Source: a virus. From it: a stretch of DNA of 63,401 nt. The DNA is taken from positions 1 to 63,401 of the IMG/VR virus record IMGVR_UViG_3300042541_000733. One strand, written 5' to 3'. Shown here in pieces: positions 26,770 through 35,834 of this stretch. Each line of letters begins with the position of its first letter. Position 1 is the stretch's first letter. The position numbers and the translations under genes are program-made. Below the pieces are notes generated by a model that did no database searches, had not been told where the DNA came from, and saw only the letters and a list, made by a program, of their open reading frames with translations.

Positions 26770-26966
26770 TGTTTATCAAGCTAACGAATATGGTTCCTGA
26801 ACGAAAAGGTGATCCTCTATATCTCAATGTAAATCATATCAAAGTGGTATATGAGGATCACGTTCCTGGCGGCAGCCTTTTAACTCAAGTCCATGCGGAA
26901 AATGTTACATGGTCAGTCGAAGAAAGTCTTGGTGAAGTAATGAAGTTAATTGGAGAAGCAGTTTAA
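26769..26966 (+). CDS. FlbD-like small protein, 65 aa
   Basis: TAATG overlap with the previous gene. 'MFIKLTNMVPERKGDPLYLN' and 'VNHIKVVYED' followed by 'VEESLGEVMKLI' match the FlbD-like pattern (small protein named from flagellar operons, common in phages). Function unknown in phages. Confidence 0.7.
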   Translation: MFIKLTNMVPERKGDPLYLNVNHIKVVYEDHVPGGSLLTQVHAENVTWSVEESLGEVMKLIGEAV

Positions 26967-27392
26967 ATGGCTAGATTTCTCGTTATGGTATGCGTTGTAA
27001 TCTTTGCAATCTATATGTTAGTTGTTGGAGCTAAAGCAGAAGTAGTTATTACTATTGTAAAATCACAACAGATGATGTATGTCGAAACTTTAAACGATAC
27101 ATATGAGTGGCCAATTTCTACGGGTCGAGAAGGATACAATACACCGTCTGGAGAATATCGCCCCTATCTTCTTAAGAAGATCCACTACAGCAAGAAGTAT
27201 GATAACGCTCCGATGCCTTGGTCAATTTTCTTTCATGAGGGATACGCAATTCACGCTACATATGATATACATAATCTTGGATCTCCGGCGTCTCATGGTT
27301 GTGTTAGACTTGCACCTCGTGAAGCTCAGTGGCTCTATAGGCTAGTTAAAGACGAAGGATCTGAAAATACGTTTATCTACATTCATGATTAG
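26967..27392 (+). CDS. L,D-transpeptidase (YkuD) with signal peptide
   Basis: 141 residues. N-terminal signal/anchor 'FLVMVCVVIFAIYMLVVGAKA'. The catalytic motif 'HATYDIHNLGSPASHGCVRL' has the conserved His and Cys (SHGCVR) of YkuD. Such enzymes make 3-3 crosslinks in peptidoglycan or attach proteins to it. Its last base is the first base of tRNA-Ser(GCU). With RlpA at 21841, it is the second exported wall enzyme in the array. Confidence 0.9.
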   Translation: MARFLVMVCVVIFAIYMLVVGAKAEVVITIVKSQQMMYVETLNDTYEWPISTGREGYNTPSGEYRPYLLKKIHYSKKYDNAPMPWSIFFHEGYAIHATYDIHNLGSPASHGCVRLAPREAQWLYRLVKDEGSENTFIYIHD

Positions 27393-27481
27393 GAAGGTTG
27401 GCCGAGCGGCCGAAGGCACCTCACTGCTAACGAGGCGTACCTTAATCGGTACCGTGGGTTCGAATCCCACACCTTCCACCA
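27392..27481 (+). tRNA. tRNA-Ser(GCU)
   Basis: Acceptor GGAAGGT/ACCTTCC, discriminator A, CCA. Anticodon loop CTGCTAA, class II variable arm GTACCTTAATCGGTAC, T-arm GTGGG-TTCGAAT-CCCAC. Last tRNA of the array. Confidence 0.92.
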
Positions 27482-27485
27482 ACAT

Positions 27486-27514
27486 AATAGGCGTCCATTA
27501 GGGCGCCTATTTTT
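27486..27514 (+). terminator. Rho-independent terminator ending the tRNA array
   Basis: AATAGGCG pairs with CGCCTATT around a 10-nt loop, then TTTG. Confidence 0.9.
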
Positions 27515-27520
27515 GTTATG

Positions 27521-27527
27521 CTAAATA
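27521..27527 (+). promoter_or_regulatory. Late promoter motif CTAAATA
   Basis: Directly follows the array terminator and lies 33 bp before the first gene of the late block; the same GCTAAATA occurs at 10374, 22413 and 61557. Confidence 0.5.
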
Positions 27528-27559
27528 CTGAAGAACAAAAACTAATAAGAGGTCGACTG

Positions 27560-28861
27560 ATGCGTTCTTTACAGGAAATTTTGACAGAAACAAACAATAA
27601 CCTAAGAAGAAAAATTCTCGGTGAAGCAAAACTAAACGCTAAGGCAGCATCACCTATTGGGGCTCGACACATTGAAAAGTATGTTGATCCGTATCTTCCT
27701 AAAGGTGACAGACATGCGCCTGATACCCATGAGTTGGAAAAAGATCATGATGGTATTCCAAAAGGAACAAGACTTACGGTCAAGCGCAAAGAAATAGATA
27801 AACATGGCGTTACCCACATACATGCTATACCTTCTGGTAGCACAAGAACTGTTAAAATTCCTTTAAGCTCTATTCGTAAGCCAAGCGACAAAGATGGCAA
27901 ACATAATGAAGAACATGCTGTAAAGAAGGTATGGAATCACTTTTCGGGAATGAACGCAAAAGATAAGAGTAAACACAGCCTTGATAGCACGTTAGCTGAA
28001 ATTGATAAGGCAGAAAAAGATCCGAAACATCCTCTACACATCAAGAATGCTGAAGACCACGAGTTTTCTGGTAAGATTTCAGGCAATAACAAAAAAGTAG
28101 GTACTTCGGAATCTCATAATCTTGCAAGAAAGACATACTATCAAAATCTAAGAGATGCTGCACATACTGTACATGGAATGAGAAATCATCCAGACTTTTC
28201 TGATCACTATAAAGATGGTGATTCCATGGAACATTCTGGCAAAGCAAAGCCTAAACTATCTAAGCATTATCTAAGCAAAGGTGTGACTGGAGCCGGAGCA
28301 ACTTCAAAAGGTGATGCTCTGATCATCAGGTCGAAAAAAGGTACGAAAGGTGTTAAAGCCATCTCGTTCAAAAAGACAGGCAACTCACAACTAATGTCTT
28401 CAAGTCCTGCAGAATTTCATGCCATCTATAGCCATGCTATGAAGAAAGGCAAGATCGACACACCTGAAAATGAAGAACACCTGCAGAAGGTCAGAAAACA
28501 TATGGAAGCCGGAGACCACGAACGCGCCCATAAAATTGTACAGAAACTTCACGATAAACATCCAGATCTGATTCATCATGTTGCCGAAGAAGCACTGACA
28601 GGTAATGGCAAGTTTGCAACCGAAGAAGGTCGCGCGACACATATTGCTGAGATTGGTAAAGATGCTAAAGTTATGACTACAAAAGAATTCTTAAAGGCAC
28701 ATAGAGAACCAATCTCTAGATTGAGACCAAGAATTCGAAAGAGTAAGCACCTTGGTGGAACAAAAGCTACCGGAAGCCTTGAAACACCAAAGCTGCCTAA
28801 AAGACCTAAAATTGCAGAAAAAGTCAAAGCTGTCATTAAGAAAAGAATGAAGAAAGATTGA
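27560..28861 (+). CDS. Unknown late protein, 433 aa, CTS-like N-terminus
   Basis: ATG 27560 with AGAGG upstream; an ATG at 27518 overlaps the late motif. N-terminus MRSLQEILTETNN resembles short capsid-targeting peptides. Basic overall, Lys/His-rich, with 'GDALIIRSKKGTKGVKAISF' and 'SSSPAEFHAIYSHAM'; the latter layout recalls a nuclease-like or DNA-binding core but no family is recognised. Overlaps the next gene start. Confidence 0.75.
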   Translation: MRSLQEILTETNNNLRRKILGEAKLNAKAASPIGARHIEKYVDPYLPKGDRHAPDTHELEKDHDGIPKGTRLTVKRKEIDKHGVTHIHAIPSGSTRTVKIPLSSIRKPSDKDGKHNEEHAVKKVWNHFSGMNAKDKSKHSLDSTLAEIDKAEKDPKHPLHIKNAEDHEFSGKISGNNKKVGTSESHNLARKTYYQNLRDAAHTVHGMRNHPDFSDHYKDGDSMEHSGKAKPKLSKHYLSKGVTGAGATSKGDALIIRSKKGTKGVKAISFKKTGNSQLMSSSPAEFHAIYSHAMKKGKIDTPENEEHLQKVRKHMEAGDHERAHKIVQKLHDKHPDLIHHVAEEALTGNGKFATEEGRATHIAEIGKDAKVMTTKEFLKAHREPISRLRPRIRKSKHLGGTKATGSLETPKLPKRPKIAEKVKAVIKKRMKKD

Positions 28862-30093
28862 TGATCAACTACACAGAATATCTTACTGAGAGTAAAGAAG
28901 GCAAGAATCTCCATCTAGAGCATCTTGAAGATGAGGTACTCAATGGTGGAGTTCTCGGCACACGTGGAGCAATCAACTTTCTACAATCTCTAAGAGACAT
29001 GCTTGCAGGTCACGCTAAAACACATGTGAACATTACAACGAAATGGGATGGTGCACCTTCAATTTTTGCTGGCATCAATCCAGAAAATGGCAAGTTCTTT
29101 GTTGGTACAAAAGGTGTGTTTGCACAGAATGCAAAACTGAACTACACGAAAGCAGACATCGATAAGAATCATCCTGGTGAAGGTCTTAATGCAAAGTTAA
29201 AAATTGCATTGGAGTATCTACCTGAATTAAATATTCATGGTGTTCTTCAAGGCGATATGATGTTTACAAGTTCAGACTTGAAGACTGTACAGATTGATGG
29301 TCAGTCTTTTGTTACCTTTCAACCAAACACTATTGTCTATGCTGTGCCTGTCAATTCAGAGTTAGCGAAGAATCTTCATGCTGCGAAGATGGGTATTGTT
29401 TGGCATACAACTTATGCAGGCAAGACACTAGCAAATATGAGAGCATCATTTGGTGCTAATATTTCAAATTTACGAGCGACTAAGAACGTATGGTTTAGAG
29501 ATGCTTCTTATGTTGATGCTTCTGGTACAGCTACATTTACAGAAGACGAAACAAAAATATTGAATTCTATTCTTGCTCAAGCAGGATCTCTATTTAGAAC
29601 CATATCACCAAAAACGCTCAACATAATCGCAACAAACGATATATACAAGATTCCTATCAAGACATGGAACAATTCCAAAGTTCGTGCTGGACAAGAAATT
29701 ACCAACACTGCTTCTCATGTTGCAGGTCTTATTGCCAGTATTGAAGAGAAGCTTAATCGTAATATTCTTGATGCTAAGAAAGCCGATACAAAGCGAAACC
29801 GTGAGCAGGAAAAGAAAATTATTATGGACTTCTATCGTTCCCATAAAAACGAATTGAAAAAAATATTCGATTTACAGAACATTTTGGTTCGGGCAAAGAA
29901 CATGATTGTTCGTAAGTTGCAAATGGCAAAAGATGCATTCGGAACATATCTACGTGTCGATAATGGATACAAAATTACTAATGCGGAAGGTTTTGTTGCT
30001 ATTGACAAGATCAGTGGTAATGCTGTAAAATTAGTAGATAGATTGGAATTTTCACAGGCAAACTTTAATGCCACAAAGACATGGGACAAATGA
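28861..30093 (+). CDS. KxDG nucleotidyltransferase, RNA ligase-like (cyanophage DUF6267-like)
   Basis: 410 residues. 'TTKWDGAPSIFAG' at residues ~59-71 fits the KxDG adenylation motif I of DNA/RNA ligases (Lys61). 'GVLQGDMMF' (~127) fits motif III, 'NTIVYAV' IIIa, 'AEGFVAIDK' (near 380) motif IV and 'NAVKLVDR' motif V. Motif order and spacing suit an Rnl-type ligase. N-terminus MINYTEYLTESKEG looks like a T4 capsid-targeting peptide. Related cyanophage proteins are uncharacterised, so ligase activity is inference. Confidence 0.72.
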   Translation: MINYTEYLTESKEGKNLHLEHLEDEVLNGGVLGTRGAINFLQSLRDMLAGHAKTHVNITTKWDGAPSIFAGINPENGKFFVGTKGVFAQNAKLNYTKADIDKNHPGEGLNAKLKIALEYLPELNIHGVLQGDMMFTSSDLKTVQIDGQSFVTFQPNTIVYAVPVNSELAKNLHAAKMGIVWHTTYAGKTLANMRASFGANISNLRATKNVWFRDASYVDASGTATFTEDETKILNSILAQAGSLFRTISPKTLNIIATNDIYKIPIKTWNNSKVRAGQEITNTASHVAGLIASIEEKLNRNILDAKKADTKRNREQEKKIIMDFYRSHKNELKKIFDLQNILVRAKNMIVRKLQMAKDAFGTYLRVDNGYKITNAEGFVAIDKISGNAVKLVDRLEFSQANFNATKTWDK

Positions 30094-30785
30094 AGCTAGA
30101 TCATTATCTTAAGACTCACAAGAAAGAAATCCGAACTCTCAATGTATGGGACATCGATGACACTCTTGGCAAGACGGATGCTAAAGTTAAGGTTGTAAAG
30201 AATGGCAAAGTCATTCACGTTTTAGATCCAAAAGCCTTCAATCATTATCAACTTCAACATGATGAGGTATTTGATTTCTCAGAGTTCAGATCAGGTAAAG
30301 TATTTCGTAATACATTCAAACCTATCAATAGTATTCTAGATCGTGCAAAAAATATTGTCATGAACCAGACTGAAAACTCCCACTCAATCATTCTGACAGC
30401 TCGGGCTGATTTCGAAGATCATCATGAATTCCTGCAAGCATGGAGAGATCATGGTTTTCCTATCGATCACGTTTACGTAGAACGTTCAGGCAATCTGTCC
30501 AATCTTAATTCTTCTATGCCCGCACATATCAACAAGGGTGTCATTCTCAAAAAGTATCTCGCATCTGGTAAATTTGATCGAATTCGCATGTGGGATGATC
30601 ATAAAGCTAATCTAGACATGCTCTTTAAAGTTGCAGAGATGTTTCCTAACATTGAAGCGATTGGATACCTTGTCAAGGGAGATAAGGTAACGCGATACAA
30701 CCACAGCAAAAAACATGTTGCTGAAGAAGTGAAGTCGGCAGTTCGTAGTGCTGTAAAACGTAAAGCATACGGGATCAATATCTAA
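30090..30785 (+). CDS. HAD-superfamily phosphatase (PseT phosphatase-like)
   Basis: 231 residues; ATG 30090 overlaps the previous stop (ATGA). 'TLNVWDIDDTLGKTDA' supplies DxD (Asp21, Asp23), 'SIILTARADF' the motif II Thr, and 'RMWDDHKANLDML' the motif III/IV acids. In T4 PseT such a domain removes 3'-phosphates from RNA. Between a ligase-like and a kinase-bearing gene, a 3'-end-healing role is plausible. Confidence 0.8.
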   Translation: MKLDHYLKTHKKEIRTLNVWDIDDTLGKTDAKVKVVKNGKVIHVLDPKAFNHYQLQHDEVFDFSEFRSGKVFRNTFKPINSILDRAKNIVMNQTENSHSIILTARADFEDHHEFLQAWRDHGFPIDHVYVERSGNLSNLNSSMPAHINKGVILKKYLASGKFDRIRMWDDHKANLDMLFKVAEMFPNIEAIGYLVKGDKVTRYNHSKKHVAEEVKSAVRSAVKRKAYGINI

Positions 30786-30790
30786 GAATA

Positions 30791-30797
30791 CTAAATA
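30791..30797 (+). promoter_or_regulatory. Late promoter motif CTAAATA
   Basis: Located 33 bp upstream of the 913-aa gene, the same spacing as at 27521. Confidence 0.45.
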
Positions 30798-30829
30798 CCT
30801 CTATAGATATAACATCCTGTAGAGGGACA

Positions 30830-33571
30830 ATGAAAATTAAATCAAAAACGGTACCACAGAAGGTACCTGGTGTAGCGTTCTACGGCAAAGCCCGTATTCC
30901 TCAACGAGGACACAGAACAGCAGTCGATCAGGGCAAGCAACTTGCCCAAAAAGTAGGCGGTAAGCTGACCGTCGGACTGTCAGGTGCAGCAGAACCCCTA
31001 GATATTCTCACAAAGAAAGCACTAGCTGAGAAGCTATTTAATCATCCAGTTCATGTTGGAACACCAGAAACACGAAGCCTTCATCATTTCTTAACACACA
31101 TGAATCAACATCATGATGATCTTCATCTGATAGCAGGTTCTGATCGTGTGCCAGAATACCAAGAATATCTGAAAAAATATAATGGTAGACCTAATAAAAA
31201 AGGTCAAATAGATTTCAACTTCAAAAGTTGGAAAGTTCATACTGCTGGTGGTAATCGCACAGAAAGTAATAAAGATCCTCGCGACATGTCTGAGGATGAA
31301 CTGACATCCACTGTGTCGGCATCTAAGCTTGAAAAATTGGCCAAAGAAGGCAATTGGGAACACTTTAAAGCATATCACGCAGGAGTACCTACTGCACATG
31401 TTCGCAAAGTATACTCTCAAATTCGAAAGTTTCATAGCATTAATGAAGCTGCTACCATTAGAGAAGAAATCACACGCAAAGAACTAGCACCAATGCTGGA
31501 CTCATTCGTAAGCTTTGCATCTAAAAAATTAGGCATCAAATCGCTTCCATCTGTTCGTCATAAAGATGAAAACGACGATTACAATTCATTTGCCGCATAC
31601 AATCCCTCAAAGAATGAACTTTCTATTTCAACGAAGAGCCGTCATCCAATGGATGTGTTTCGTTCGATAGCACATGAGCTTGTGCATCATAAGCAGAATG
31701 AAGAAGGTCGTATTGGCAAAGATATCGCTAAAGAAGGCGATACAGGTTCTGATATTGAGAATGAAGCAAACGCAGAAGCTGGTAAAGTAATGCGTTGGTT
31801 TGCAAAAGAGAACCCACATATGTTTTCCAAAGATCACATTATTGAGGAAACAATCTCTGAAGGAATCAATGATCCAGGTAAGATGAAAGCTATATTCTTA
31901 GCTGGTGGTCCTGGTTCTGGTAAAGATTATGTAATGAACTCTGTTCTTCAGGGTGAAGGATTGCGTGAAGTTAATTCTGACGTTGCTTTTGAATTTCTAA
32001 TGCAGAAGAATGGTCTTGATCTTGAAATGCCAGAAAATGAAAGAGTTGAGCGTGAGGTAATTCGTAAAAAAGCCAAGAAGACTACACGTAAGCGCGAGAC
32101 TGAATATCTAAGAGGCCGTTTAGGTGTTATCATCAATGGCACTGCTGATGATATTGAAAAAATTAAACTCATCAAACAAAGACTTGAATATGGTGGCTAC
32201 GAAACAATGATGGTGTTTGTCAATACATCCAATGATGTATCCAGACAACGCAATGTTGAGCGTGGTAAGATGGGCAAGCGTAAAGTTCCTGATGGCACTG
32301 ACAAGCAAGGAATAGCCGATAACTCACCAGACATTCGTACAGAAAAGTGGAAAGCTGCTCAAGAAAATATTGGTGAACTGCAAAAGATTTTTGGCAATCA
32401 AAAATTTGCTGTCATCGACAATACTGTAGATACCCGTAATGCTTTACCTGACGAGAAGTTAAAAGTACAAGCTGATTTTGATCGCGTTCGTCGTATGGCA
32501 CAACAGTTTGTTCGTGCTGATAACAAGAATCCGCGTTCTCAAAAGTGGATCGAACAAGAAGCAGAGCGCCGTGGTATCACTCAATATCAGGCACCAAAAA
32601 GCTTTAAGACGCTAACACAAATTCGTCAAGATATTACACCAATGCCAAAACATATGCCAGATAACGAAGTAATGGTACAAGCAAGACGGTTAGGTCTTTC
32701 GTACTATGGTTTCGGTAGATTTGGTCGCAAAGTTAACGGTAAGAATCATGTTCTATACCATAGTCAAGGAAATAATCTCGTGAGAGTAATGAATGAAGAT
32801 AAAGATCCATACTGCATACCTGTGAACGAGAAGTTCGAAGAGTTTATGAAAGAAGCAAAAGGCAATAAACCTTCTGAACGTGAAGAAGGTACAAAATCGC
32901 TTGTCAAAGTGTATGCTCAAGAAATACCAGGTCAAGAGATCATTGCAAAAGATGGTGTTGGTCCTGAAATTTCAACATCACAAATACCAACAAGAATTGG
33001 AAGTAGTGTAACAGTTTCAGAAAGCATTCATAGCTGGATGAATTCGAATGCCACACAAATTAAATTTCAAACCAAATATGGAAATGTATGGGAAGAAAAG
33101 CTTGTAGAAGCTGCTCTTCGTTTAGAAAAAGCTGGTTGTGGCTGTGATCACAAAGATATGCCAAAAAGCATTAAGAAGCTTATGGAACGTCATATGACAC
33201 CAGAAGAAATGAAAAAGCGTGAAGAGATTGCAAAAGCTATTCATCGTGATAATCCAGAAATGCCTATGTCTAAGAAGATGCGAATTGCTACTGCTCAAGC
33301 TATGAAAGAAGATTGGAAAAAAGTCAATCAACAAGATAACACAGATGGCATGAGTAAAGCTGCGGTTAAAGCATATCGTCGTGAAAATCCTGGATCAAAG
33401 TTATCAACAGCAGTGACAGAACCTAATCCAACTGGCAAGAGAAAAAATAGACAACATTCATTTTGTGCAAGAATGGGCGGTATGCCCGGTCCTATGAAAG
33501 ATAAAAACGGAGAAGATACTCCTAAGGCAGCCTCTCTTAAGAGATGGAATTGCAGACGCAAAAGAAAATAA
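30830..33571 (+). CDS. 913-aa fusion: nucleotidyltransferase, HExxH zincin, P-loop kinase, C-terminal basic domain
   Basis: Residues ~10-200 form an NMNAT-like nucleotidyltransferase ('GVAFYGKARIPQRGHRTAV', QxGH replacing HxGH; 'TVSASKLEKLAKEGNWEHF' replacing ISSTxxR). Residues ~215-325 hold 'IAHELVHHKQNEEG', a zincin site with Glu-rich 'DIENEANAEAGKVM'. 'AIFLAGGPGSGKDYV' (~354-368) is a Walker A kinase with 'LEYGGYETMMVFVNTS'. The last ~120 residues are Lys/Arg-rich with Cys pairs. It also carries 'AKDGVGPE', a motif shared with the next two products. Role: end-healing, NAD salvage, or a processed polyprotein. Confidence 0.75.
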   Translation: MKIKSKTVPQKVPGVAFYGKARIPQRGHRTAVDQGKQLAQKVGGKLTVGLSGAAEPLDILTKKALAEKLFNHPVHVGTPETRSLHHFLTHMNQHHDDLHLIAGSDRVPEYQEYLKKYNGRPNKKGQIDFNFKSWKVHTAGGNRTESNKDPRDMSEDELTSTVSASKLEKLAKEGNWEHFKAYHAGVPTAHVRKVYSQIRKFHSINEAATIREEITRKELAPMLDSFVSFASKKLGIKSLPSVRHKDENDDYNSFAAYNPSKNELSISTKSRHPMDVFRSIAHELVHHKQNEEGRIGKDIAKEGDTGSDIENEANAEAGKVMRWFAKENPHMFSKDHIIEETISEGINDPGKMKAIFLAGGPGSGKDYVMNSVLQGEGLREVNSDVAFEFLMQKNGLDLEMPENERVEREVIRKKAKKTTRKRETEYLRGRLGVIINGTADDIEKIKLIKQRLEYGGYETMMVFVNTSNDVSRQRNVERGKMGKRKVPDGTDKQGIADNSPDIRTEKWKAAQENIGELQKIFGNQKFAVIDNTVDTRNALPDEKLKVQADFDRVRRMAQQFVRADNKNPRSQKWIEQEAERRGITQYQAPKSFKTLTQIRQDITPMPKHMPDNEVMVQARRLGLSYYGFGRFGRKVNGKNHVLYHSQGNNLVRVMNEDKDPYCIPVNEKFEEFMKEAKGNKPSEREEGTKSLVKVYAQEIPGQEIIAKDGVGPEISTSQIPTRIGSSVTVSESIHSWMNSNATQIKFQTKYGNVWEEKLVEAALRLEKAGCGCDHKDMPKSIKKLMERHMTPEEMKKREEIAKAIHRDNPEMPMSKKMRIATAQAMKEDWKKVNQQDNTDGMSKAAVKAYRRENPGSKLSTAVTEPNPTGKRKNRQHSFCARMGGMPGPMKDKNGEDTPKAASLKRWNCRRKRK

Positions 33572-33601
33572 ATATAAAGAAACCTAAAAAGGAAATCAAC
33601 A

Positions 33602-35830
33602 ATGTTTGACAAAAACGATCCACTAATCGGCGCCGTTCAAAAAGTAATGCAGACGAATGCTGCTGAACGTGAAGCCGTTAAGGCAGTAAACGAAAAATTC
33701 GGTGTTCAAGACCGTAAGGTTTTACCGCATGAAAAGCAGAGTGAGTGGGATGCAGCATATAAGGCTGTATTGACAGAATGTGTGGAATCAATTGATGAAG
33801 CAAAAAATAAAAGTCGTGCACCAGGTGTAAATAGTCCTGAGGCATCTAAGATTAGAAAGATTGCTGGACCAGGTCTAGTGCAACATGCACAACCATGGCA
33901 TGAATCTCAAAAAGGTCACGATGTATTTACCCATCATGACCCTGAAAGTGATAAAGTTAGAGCTTTTAAGGTTCATCAACAAACAGGTAAAATTTCTGAA
34001 ATTAAGAATTATGTTCACGGCATGGGTGAAGAAGCACTTGAAGAAATGTCCCTTAAGCAAAGGATGCTTGCTAGAGTAGGAGCAAAAGTAAATCGAAAAG
34101 ATAATCCAAAAACTATTGGAAAAGATGATTTGGAAGGTGCTCGTCAAGGACACGCTTCACATATCAGAGAAGATGAAACTCCAATGACCAAAATGGGCAT
34201 CAAGAAGCCAGACTATGCGCCCGAAGGAGAAACTCCTGATTATGCAAAGTCTAAGGAACAGACACCAAATCGTACAGCTAAGACTTCACTGCCTGCAGGA
34301 ACCTTAAAGAAGGCTATCAAAGAAAATTCTATCACTTCCATTCAAGAAGAAATTTCATACAACCTAGCTGAAGAAGCTTTTGGCATTTATGAAAATAATG
34401 GAACACAAGATTTTGTTGATTACATCGACTCACTAAATGAAGAGCAGCTTGAGCTACTCGGCATGAATGAAGAGTTTATGCAGTTTGTAATCAATGAAGG
34501 TCTTTGGGACTCAATCTCAGCGGGCGCAAGAGGCGCTTGGGACTCTGCTACATTGGGTGGAGGCAAATATGTTTCAGCGGCAGTCAAACACGGTTATAAC
34601 AAGATAACAGGTAAAAAGTCTTCGTATTCAGATGAAGTTGATAAAGAAGATGCCGCAAATAAGAAAGCCGAAAAAGATAATCCAACAGCTTATAATGTTG
34701 GATCTTATGGAGCTGATGCTGCATTGTTAGCAACAGGTGCTGGTGGCATTGCAAGATTTGCCGCAAAACAGGCTCTTAAAGGTGGAGTAAAGTCTGCGGC
34801 TAAATTAGCTGCAAGTAAGCCAAGTGGTGTTGCAAAAGCTGTAAATTCACTTTCAGGCAAATCATTTGGTGCAGGTATTGCAGGTCATGCAGGAGCTGGC
34901 TTAGCAGGACAACATAAAGGACTTAATGAAGATGTAACTTTATTCAAAGAGCAGTTGTCGGATTATCTTTATGAAAACTATACTCTTGAAGAACTAGACG
35001 CCTTAACAGAAGAACAGGTTGATCAGATTGTCAATGAAAATTTGAAAGCAAATGCTTTAGAATATGGTGGCAAACTACTCTCAAAAATTCCTGGTGGTAA
35101 AACTATTGTGGACAGAGCTTCACAATGGATGTCTAGAGGAACTAAAACTGCTGATACAGCATCTGGAACAACAGCTAAAACTGCTGACACAGTAACAGAT
35201 GCCGCAAAGAAAAGTAAGGCAGATGATATTGCAAGTAGCGCAACAAACAGAACAAATGGATCAAACGGAAAAGCTGTATCAGGATCTGAACCTAAACCGC
35301 CGGCAGCTGCAACAGCACAAACCAGAACAGGTAAAGGTCCAAAACAAAATAAACCTCCTGAAACTAAACCAGCTGCTGAAGCTCCAAAACCTGTAGAACC
35401 GCCAAAAGCTCCAGCCTCAAAGGGTCAAAAGGTTCTTGACGCTGTTAAAAAAAATAAGGGCAAACTTGCTGTTGCTGCAGGTGCTGCTGGTGTGACTGCT
35501 GCTGCACTATCCGGAGATTCTACACCTGATGATGCCACAGCACAACAGCAATCAGGAAATGGAAGTTCAGGTCCAAATCGCGCTTCAGGATCTAATCCTG
35601 CAAATCCAGGTTCAGGTTCTTCATCTAAGTCTTCGGACAAGCCATCAGGTACAGTCAAGAAAAAGAAGATGACTTTGAAGCCTAAAGCGGACAGAAACGC
35701 CCCTGGTTCTAGAGAAGCCAGACGTAGGGTTCTAGCAGGCAAAGATGGTGTTGGACCAGAAGGTAAAAAAATGAGAGATAAAGCGGCAACTACACTTGGT
35801 GTAACAACAGGCAAAACAATAAGAAAGTAA
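33602..35830 (+). CDS. Large low-complexity virion-type protein, 742 aa
   Basis: RBS AAAGGAAA. Charged N-terminal half with several '(S/L)xEE/EA' segments, an Ala/Gly-rich hydrophobic helix pair (~380-440), a Thr/Ala/Pro/Lys-rich linker (~520-680) and a tail 'SREARRRVLAGKDGVGPEGK'. Composition suggests a scaffold, prohead-core or internal virion protein, possibly cut by a prohead protease. No enzymatic motif. Confidence 0.7.
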   Translation: MFDKNDPLIGAVQKVMQTNAAEREAVKAVNEKFGVQDRKVLPHEKQSEWDAAYKAVLTECVESIDEAKNKSRAPGVNSPEASKIRKIAGPGLVQHAQPWHESQKGHDVFTHHDPESDKVRAFKVHQQTGKISEIKNYVHGMGEEALEEMSLKQRMLARVGAKVNRKDNPKTIGKDDLEGARQGHASHIREDETPMTKMGIKKPDYAPEGETPDYAKSKEQTPNRTAKTSLPAGTLKKAIKENSITSIQEEISYNLAEEAFGIYENNGTQDFVDYIDSLNEEQLELLGMNEEFMQFVINEGLWDSISAGARGAWDSATLGGGKYVSAAVKHGYNKITGKKSSYSDEVDKEDAANKKAEKDNPTAYNVGSYGADAALLATGAGGIARFAAKQALKGGVKSAAKLAASKPSGVAKAVNSLSGKSFGAGIAGHAGAGLAGQHKGLNEDVTLFKEQLSDYLYENYTLEELDALTEEQVDQIVNENLKANALEYGGKLLSKIPGGKTIVDRASQWMSRGTKTADTASGTTAKTADTVTDAAKKSKADDIASSATNRTNGSNGKAVSGSEPKPPAAATAQTRTGKGPKQNKPPETKPAAEAPKPVEPPKAPASKGQKVLDAVKKNKGKLAVAAGAAGVTAAALSGDSTPDDATAQQQSGNGSSGPNRASGSNPANPGSGSSSKSSDKPSGTVKKKKMTLKPKADRNAPGSREARRRVLAGKDGVGPEGKKMRDKAATTLGVTTGKTIRK

Positions 35831-35834
35831 GATA

